DNA of 64,000 nucleotides from Cyanodermella asteris. Lineage: Eukaryota > Ascomycota > Lecanoromycetes > Ostropales > Stictidaceae. The stretch is from positions 2,178,840-2,242,839 of the forward strand of contig UYJD01000001.1 in NCBI GenBank assembly GCA_900618795.1. The letters are read 5' to 3'. The notes under the pieces are model-generated. The model ran no database searches, was not told the origin of the DNA, and was given only the letters and a program-made list of their open reading frames with translations. Below, in pieces: positions 57,176 to 64,000 of this stretch. The position numbers were made by a program, and so were the translations under genes. Positions within the stretch are counted from its first letter, which is position 1. Every line of letters starts with the position of its first letter.

Positions 57176-58295
57176 CTAGTCAATAAGTTCAATTGATCCG
57201 AAGTCCTCGCTCCAGTACAAGGCCACGCTTAATATAGCTCCTGGGCCCAGAACAAAGCATGCGATGCTCAAGCCAAACACAGCAACTGTCGTATGAAATC
57301 TGACTGTTCCGATCCTCTCCCTCAGCACGAATGCGGCCCAAAATATGCACGTAATGCTGATAAAAAGATTGTCGAAATTCATGAAGAGCGTGGAGCCGTC
57401 TGGCAGATTCATCTCCGATCCAGGTGTGACACTGGCAGGATTCGGCAGGTACACGCCTGCAAAGCTGATACTGCTGGACTTTCCTGCGAGAGCGATGGAT
57501 GCGAGACAGTACACATGCGTCGCTCCACAGACGAGTGCGCTGATCAGATAGGCAGTTTTAATGTGCCACTTGGCTATCAAGTCGTCTTCTCTCTGGCATG
57601 ACCCTCTCATCTGCGGCAGAACCAAAGAGAGAAGCTTCTGAGCTGCCACGAACATCACTGGCCCGAATTGGAACGCAGCAGTTATGCTTTGCACCGTAGC
57701 CGGGTCATCCGCGAATACCAGCGGCGCGCCCATGGCGATGACCACCGGCACGTATGAAGCCAGCAAGAGCGACGGCATCAACGCCTGCGCATCACGAAGC
57801 GGCAGTGGGCGCGTCAACCTCTTGCCGAAGGAAAAATAGATGCAACAGTACAGTGGGAGGATGAAAGCCGCGCCGACTGCGTTCCAGAGAAAACCAATGA
57901 GCGCCGTGCTACGTACTGATCAGCGGGCGGGCTGCGTCGCATTAGAATCTTACTCACGTATTCAGAAGCCAGTGCTTGCTATACTTGCGTTGGGATTCCA
58001 CCGTGATCCACAGTATGGCGCTGTGAAGCGTGACAAGGACATCCAACATGAGTAGTCTGCCATTGGGGTTGCTTCGGTCAAGCAAGGGATCAAAGAAAAT
58101 AACCAATGTGGCAAGGCTGTCATCGAGAAGGTATATTCCAGTGTAATCTGATGTCAAGGGCTTGCCTCCTGGCAGTGTCTTGCTGGCCTTGATACCATCA
58201 ATGGATGCCAGGGTGCCGTTCATGAGCATGCGAATCCATAGGCTGTGGAAGGCAAAACCTGCAACCAGAATGAAAAGCCATGATTGACGAGACAT
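57176..58295 (-). CDS. Polytopic membrane protein, unknown family
   Basis: Exon 1 is 58295-57958 and exon 2 is 57908-57176, with a 49-nt intron; 356 residues. The N-terminus SWLFILVAGFAFHSLWI is a first membrane span or signal anchor. About seven more hydrophobic segments follow: LATLVIFFDPLL, LDVLVTLHSAILWI, ALIGFLWNAVGAAFILPLY, LLLASYVPVVIAM, ITAAFQFGPVMFVAAQKLL, AYLISALVCGATHVYCLASI, FISITCIFWAAFVL and FGLSIACFVLGPGAILSVAL. The size and topology are larger than the seven-span Pyr4-type terpene cyclases, and I see no known cyclase or transporter signature. Acidic and aromatic residues are enriched near loops (FFDPLLD, YWSEDFG). A membrane-bound tailoring enzyme or a transport role are both possible, neither proven. 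Divergent from the FMO gene. Confidence 0.75.
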
Positions 58296-58797
58296 GGCTG
58301 ATAGCAAAATTGAGAGTGTGTATCAGGAGAACTGGTGAGGCTTGGTGAACGATGGTGCAATCATGTCGCTGGCGAGCTGGCTGTGAGACCTTTCATTATC
58401 TCGATGCAGACACAGAACGCCCACTTACTATGCCACACGTCTTGCTGACTGCACCAGGACTTGATAGGCCGTCGAAGATAAGGGCGTAAGCAGCCGCGGG
58501 TATGCAACCCGAGCGACCTGTCGGCGCTTTCGGGGTGGCATGAACAACGACTACGTTGCGAGAGGCGTAAGCGGAATCGGGCGCATAATCAGAGCGGAAT
58601 TCCCGCCCTTCATCGGGTCGAGGCGTACGATGGCTGCAATGGACCGAAAGCTGTCAGCTACGCCGTTTTGACAACCAGTGTGGCGGTCGGGGGCTTCCAT
58701 GCCGTGTCTCCAGCGGTCTTCGACTGCGCTGAAGTAGTGATCATGAGTGCAGAGCCTAGAATAATTCAGATAGACTAGTTTGATCGGTACCATACTG
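58296..58797. promoter_or_regulatory. Divergent promoter region, membrane protein / FMO
   Basis: A 502-bp spacer between divergent cluster genes. It has a direct repeat CGG-N6-CGG at 58522-58533, a possible Zn2Cys6 half-site pair. Confidence 0.35.
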
Positions 58798-60720
58798 ATG
58801 TCCACCTTTGCACCACGCCGGATCTTTGAAGGCGACACCATGGCCAGCGAATCTCCAGAGAATTTTGATGTTGTTATTATTGGTGCAGGATGGTACGGCC
58901 TCATCGCAGCGTACACTTACCTTCGTGTAGCTCCAGCAACAAGACTTCTGATAGTCGACGATGCCGAGTCCATCGGCGGCGTCTGGTCGAAGGAGCGGAT
59001 TTACCCTAATCTTTTTGCTCAGGTCGGGCATGGACTCTTCGAGTACACGTTTTACCCAATGAGAAAGGAGGGACTTACTCCAGACCGCTATATCTCAGGA
59101 GAGACCATCAGCAAATACCTCTACGACTTTGCTCACGACCACAACCTCGCCAAAACCATTCGCCTGCGGACCAAGATCACCAAGGTCGACAAATTAGACT
59201 CTGGGAAATGGCTGCTCACCTCTCCAAGCCTTTCCCGTCCGCTTTGTTGCGACAAGCTCATCGTCGCCAGTGGGGTTACTTCTCAGCCGCACATCGTTCA
59301 GTTTCCCAATTCAGGCTTCGATGGAACAATCATGCACTCTGCCGATCTGGGAAGACAGCTCACGTATCTCCAGAGTCCCAAAGTCAAGCGAGTTCTCGTA
59401 TTAGGTGCAGCCAAAAGCTCTTATGATGCCGTCTTCTTACTATTGAAGGCCGGCAAACGCGTGGAATGGGTGATCCGAGAGGACGGAAGTGGCCCGCTTG
59501 CAATAATGCCTCCACGGTAAGTCTCCCAGCAGCGTCGTTTATCCGCGAATGATGATTGAGTGGCTGACGCGGGCGCCAGTCTGTTCGGCTTTCTCAACAC
59601 GGTCGACGTGATGGCGACCCGAGCATGTGCGGCGTTCTCGCCAGCCATCTTGAATGCCCACGGATTATGGTATCAAATGCTGCAGAAGACGAAGATCGGA
59701 CGTCTTTGCGTTCGAGGCTTCTGGCGAGTGGTCAATCAGTGTGCTGAAATGCACGCTGGCTACGGTCGAACCGAAAATGCCCGAAAGCTGCGGCCCTTGC
59801 CGCATGGAGAGGGCATCATGTGGGCCAACGCTGGTCTGGGGCTCGCAAGCGTGCCTGACTTTTGGAAAACATTCCATGCGGGCGACATAACCGTGCATCG
59901 GACCAACATCAAATCGTTTGGAGAGGGCGACCAAGTGCATCTCAAGGATGGCACGACTGTGGGAGTCGACGCCGCAATCCTTTGCACAGGCTGGACGCAT
60001 AATTTGAACGCCTTTGATGAGGATTTGCGTGTCAGATATGGGCTGCCATCCTCGCGTGACTTTGATCCTGATTGGCAGCGATTGGATGCCAAGGCCGAAG
60101 CAGTTGTCGATGAAGCGTTGCCTTATCTCAAGAATGGGCCAAGGACCGAAACAGAACACACCCAGAAGAGGCCATGGCGGCTCTACAAGCGGCTTGTCAG
60201 TCCAACGGCTTCTTCTGAGAATGACCGATCGGTCTTCTTGTAAGTCGAACCTCAATGTGGGAGGGGTGTCCTTTTGCTGACCGTCATCTCGGATAGCCCG
60301 GGCCAGATACATTCGGTCTTCACGCCTTTAGTCGCCGAATTCCAGGCGCTCTGGGGTGTTGAGTACCTGCGAGGCAATGTCAACTTGCCGTCACTCGAAG
60401 GCATGAAAGCTGAGGTTGCAGTCTGGGGCGCATGGACTTCCAAGCGTTATCTCGAGCAGGGTAGGCCATGGAAGAATCCCAGGACAAAAGCTTGGTGTTT
60501 GAGACTGACATAAGATGCTTCTCCAGGCCGGCGTCATGCTTACTCTATTTACGATTACCTCGCGTATTGCGACGACCTCGCTCGTGACCTCGGAGTCCGG
60601 CCGCAGAGAAAAAGGAACGCAGTGTTGGAGATGTTCCAGCCGTACAGACCGAGTGACTATCGAGGTTTGATCGACGAATACCTGGCGGCGAATCCGGCCG
60701 TAGCTAGCCAGCGAGGATGA
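58798..60720 (+). CDS. Flavin-containing monooxygenase-like enzyme
   Basis: Four exons (58798-59516, 59580-60239, 60297-60460, 60527-60720) give 578 residues; a second ATG at 58840 gives 564 and starts right before the nucleotide-binding strand. FAD is bound by VIIGAGWYGLIAAY (GxGxxG, near residue 27). The FMO-type motif FDGTIMHSADL is present and the second dinucleotide motif VLVLGAAKSSYDAVFLL should bind NADPH. ILCTGWTHNLNAF is the late FAD-contact segment. The family inserts one oxygen from O2 into soft nucleophiles or ketones; substrate unknown, presumed to be the PKS product. The full Baeyer-Villiger fingerprint (FxGxxxHxxxW) is not met because the last Trp is missing. A phosphopantetheine or signal peptide is absent; cytosolic or membrane-associated. 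Confidence 0.88.
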
Positions 60721-61716
60721 CAGATCCCTCGTGGCCATTTGTAGGGGGGGGGAAACGGCCCAAGGGAGATCGGGCCACCGCCTTACTGCTCCCAACGCTC
60801 GGCAGCACGACGTGGGCGGGTCGCCAAGTAGGAATCATGTCGGAGCGATGGCGTGCGGTGGGCGAGAGGGTGTTGCTGCAAGAACACGACTGTCAATTCC
60901 CAGCGTATGCTACTTACTAGTGGGGTATTTACCGACCTGTAATAGCAGGCAGGTATCACGTGAATTCAGGGGTTCTCTTGGCGCGTTGTTCTGACAAAAT
61001 AGCACTTAGTCTCAAGTCAATTCATTCATTCAATACGCGTTCTTTTCGATGATCCTTGCACTCGCGTAATTGCTCTCGTAATACCTCTGCCGCAATGGGC
61101 GAAATCCCTTGCTGTCGCAGATACGCCATGCCGTTCAGGGACGGATCCAAAGTTGGCCTGGTGGGCGGCGACTGCAGTGAATCTGACATTCGGTAAGACT
61201 GCGTCTGGGATCGACTAGCGGCCATCAGGCATGACCCAGTGTCAGAGGGATAAGACGTGGCTAAGATAGCGCAGCTGGACGCGATGCTGGAGTGAAGCTG
61301 AAGCTAAAGAGAGCCGAGCCGTTGGGCGCCAAGCAGACTCCGACGACTCCGACGCCGTCTGGCGCTGCTGAGTGGCCGGCCACTTCACTCCATTCCCTGC
61401 TGAATTGCAGCGACTGCTCAGCCGATCCTCCACCATGCAATAATGCAACGCCAGTATCACTCTATCTGCTAACACAGAGTGCAACCCTGCATAAGCCGAG
61501 CGGCTCGGTGTAGGAATACAACAACAACAACAACTCCATCTGCTAAGCGGCTCCCTATCCACTGAGCGCCACGCTGAGCCCAGAACTCCAGAACCCCAGA
61601 ACCCCAGAACCACAGAACCCCAGCAAGTCCAGCCAGAAAGGCCGCTTCAGGCCTGCCTTATCGCCTCGCCGGGCCAGGAGAGCGAGCTTATTTATATCAA
61701 GTAGTCCAGCTTTGCC
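60721..61716. other. Upstream region of the Zn2Cys6 gene
   Basis: About 1 kb between the FMO stop and the regulator start. A 67-codon minus-strand frame (61225-61022; LDPSLNGMAYLRQQGISP) looks less random than its neighbours but matches nothing I know. A CCAGAACC tandem and a (CAA)n run (about 61521-61536) lie close to the start. Confidence 0.4.
61580..61619. repeat. 8-bp tandem CCAGAACC, five units
   Basis: Five near-identical 8-bp units (one CCAGAACT, three CCAGAACC, one ACAGAACC) about 100 bp upstream of the Zn2Cys6 regulator start, inside its probable 5' leader. Confidence 0.85.
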
Positions 61717-63943
61717 ATGTCGCATTTCAACGACAAAAAGACCCGACACATGGCCTGCCACCTCTGTCGCGAGCGCAAGGTCAGATGCGACGTATGTGAC
61801 CCTGCCTGTGGTCGAGCGAGAGTGGAATCCAGAAGTATCCTGACTGCATCTAGGGCGTACAGCCTACCTGTAGCCGCTGCCGAAGGCTGGGCAGTGAGTG
61901 CATCTATACCACCGATCGCCGCCTATCCAGCCGGGACAACGAAAGGCGCCTCAACGAGGCCATTCGCACGCTCAAGGAGCGTCTATGTACAGTCTCCTGC
62001 CGCTCGAGCTTCACATGGACTGACCATTCCTGGCAGCCGACGCCGAAGCCAAGCTGAACGATCGCCAGAAGCCACCCTCAAGCGTCGAGATCTTGCCGGC
62101 TCTTGACTTCGACACTTTGCCCGACAGCGATCAATGCTTCGATGTTTTTGCTCAATTCAACGATTCCGCAGCTTTTCCGACCCAGCGATTGCAGGACGTG
62201 CCCGAAGAGTGCACTGCGCTGGCCTCCACTTCATCCGATGAGTCCTATTTCCACCAAGCTGCTCCCCAGCCTGCACCACAGTACAGCAGGAACAACCAGT
62301 CTGGGCATCATCAGCGGACACTCAGTTCGAGGCCGGAGCTCAGCGCTTCCAGGTATGTGCCATCTTCCAATCGAGGCCACCCAAGCGTTGCACGGGCTGA
62401 CTTGTTCCAGCTACGACATTTACTTTGACTGCATGCACCGATGCTATCCTTTCCTCGATCGCGACCGCTTCATGGATACAACGAGATCTCCTAATCAGAC
62501 TCTTGCATTTATATCGCTGAAATATGCCGTCGCGATGCATAGTGCATGTCTCTCCGATCCCGGCTCGCCGAGTGTGACCGCCTTGTACCGGGCAGCACGT
62601 TCCTCGCTGGAAACGGCAGAGACCGAGAGCGCGACCAGCACGAGCGAGCTCGCCTTCCTTCAAACCTGGATTCTCATTATTATATACGAGCTGCGCAACC
62701 AGCCCTTCGTGCAGGCTTGGGCGCTTTCTGCAGGGCGCGCTATCAGATTAGCTAAGGCTCTAAAAATGCACATGATGGACGCGCCAGCGCACTGTCAGCA
62801 GAGAACCCGACGACCTGGCTTTGAGCCATGCCTGTCTCCCACGTGTGACCCTATTGAGATAGTGGGTTCCCTATTTGAGCAGGGACTTGGCATCCAAAAT
62901 GAGCCCGCGCTAACTCTGTCCTCCGCAGGAGAACCGTCGCTACACCTTCTGGACTGTTTATCTCATAGATTGGTATGGATCGGCTAGAACGGAGTGTGAC
63001 ATGACATTTGACTACAAAGAGGTATTTCCCATCACCGTCGACACCCTGCAGTATTTGACCGTCTTCCCAGGTATTCACCCTGTTGCCAGCCAAACCTGGT
63101 GCCCCGCGCCTGTCGCTCGCTCAAGCAATGGCAAATCTTGCGTCTTCATGTGCATCCATCACCCCTTTCGGTGCTGGCATAATTACTTTGGCCATACATG
63201 GCCGTCTTCTTCGCCACATCAGCCTCAGCAAATCCTTTGACCTACTTTCCGCTACACCCAGCTATGACTTCTGGTCAGAGCACTGGCGAATATCACAATT
63301 ATTCGAGCAGTGGTATGCTTGTCTTTCCCACCATCTATCTCTTGCAAATGCTGGCAACGACCCGAGTATTATTAGTCTGCACATCAACACATGGGCCATC
63401 TCTATCGGACAGAATGACGTGGCCACGGTAACGATTGAACGTACTGGATATTCGCAAGCAATGCTGCAAGATTGCCAAAGCAACTCACTCGTCGCTGCCG
63501 CCTCCATTGCGAACCTCGTTCGTAGCGCAATCAAAGCCAACTTCGCTTTTACTCGTGTAAGTAACAAGATCCAGATCCTTGACCGTTGTTCCGTGGCTCA
63601 CAGCTGTGTCTCAGCTGGACCCTGGTATCACCTGGAGTCTATACATGGCGGCCATGGCCTGCTTGAGCGCCCTTCGTCGGACACCTGGCGACATTTCAAT
63701 CATGTCGCATCTTGAAATACTTCTTGAAGGCTTCCAGAAGTTCCAGCACATAGCGCCACGTATTGACACGTTTGTTTCGATAGTAGGTTCCCACCTCCGG
63801 CTCGTCAGAAATACCGCTGAGATAATCTCGCTGACCGTGCCCTCACCCAGATCTGCCAGGAGTACGAGTCTCTACCACCGGCACAGCTTGCCAGACCCGT
63901 AACTTCGACGACGACGACAGAATCATCCCCAGTATACATCTAG
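61717..63943 (+). CDS. Zn2Cys6 fungal transcription factor (probable cluster regulator)
   Basis: Eight exons (61717-61791, 61854-61986, 62037-62352, 62411-62861, 62929-63021, 63071-63556, 63615-63782, 63851-63943) close in frame to 604 residues. The zinc cluster lies at the N-terminus, CHLCRERKVRCD joined over intron 1 to GVQPTCSRCRRLGSEC: the six cysteines in CX2CX6CX6CX2CX6C spacing. A basic linker and a short heptad-like helix (RRLNEAIRTLKERL) follow, typical for dimerisation. The middle homology region starts near residue 150 with YDIYFDCMHRCYPFLDRDRF and runs to ENRRYTFWTVYLID over the fourth intron. Intron 4 (62862-62928, GTGGGT donor) and intron 5 (63022-63070) were placed by phase and family pattern and are the least certain. 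Being next to the PKS cluster, it is the obvious candidate regulator. Confidence 0.87.
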
Positions 63944-64000
63944 TCCGATTAGTTTGGTGCCACGCCGATGTCACGGACAAAGGAAGGACCGATCAGACGT

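Overview
This window comes from the nuclear genome of a filamentous ascomycete (Pezizomycotina; Dothideomycetes is my guess, not proven). The evidence is short GT-AG introns (about 46-150 nt) with fungal branch/acceptor contexts, typical fungal gene families (Zn2Cys6 regulator, highly reducing polyketide synthase, Rxt3, Stn1, fungal xanthine dehydrogenase), and loosely packed genes on both strands. Exon joins were worked out by hand from splice sites and reading phase; every join given closes in frame. Two runs of N (31918-32186 and 42796-43305) are assembly gaps.

Left part (1-25 kb): ribokinase (-), a mitochondrial-type DUF1992 protein (+), the Rpd3L histone deacetylase subunit Rxt3 (+), a small putative GPI-anchored protein (-), and a C2H2 zinc-finger regulator (-). 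A gene-poor stretch of about 7.8 kb follows, ending in a 12-bp minisatellite beside a FAD-dependent amine/amino-acid-type oxidoreductase (-).

Middle (25.9-42.3 kb): mostly housekeeping genes. Nicotinamide riboside kinase (+) and xanthine dehydrogenase (-) converge with only 6 bp between stop codons. Next come an unnamed membrane protein (-), mitochondrial ribosomal protein uS7m (+), telomere protein Stn1 (-), an AIF-like flavoprotein interrupted by one in-frame stop (+), and a divergent pair encoding cytosolic ribosomal proteins uS7/Rps5 (-) and uL3/Rpl3 (+) that share a 274-bp promoter.

Right part (43.8-63.9 kb): a probable secondary-metabolite cluster. It has a 2376-residue highly reducing polyketide synthase (KS-AT-DH-degenerate MT-ER-KR-ACP), a divergently transcribed DUF3237 protein, a DUF2306 membrane protein, a small SRPBCC/START-like candidate, a polytopic membrane protein of unknown family, a flavin monooxygenase, and a Zn2Cys6 transcription factor. 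No cytochrome P450, transporter or thioesterase is visible, so the accessory set is unusual. The inferred scheme is that the PKS builds a reduced chain, the FMO and small proteins modify it, and the TF controls the locus. The product cannot be deduced. The left border is hidden by the second gap and the right border lies beyond the window.
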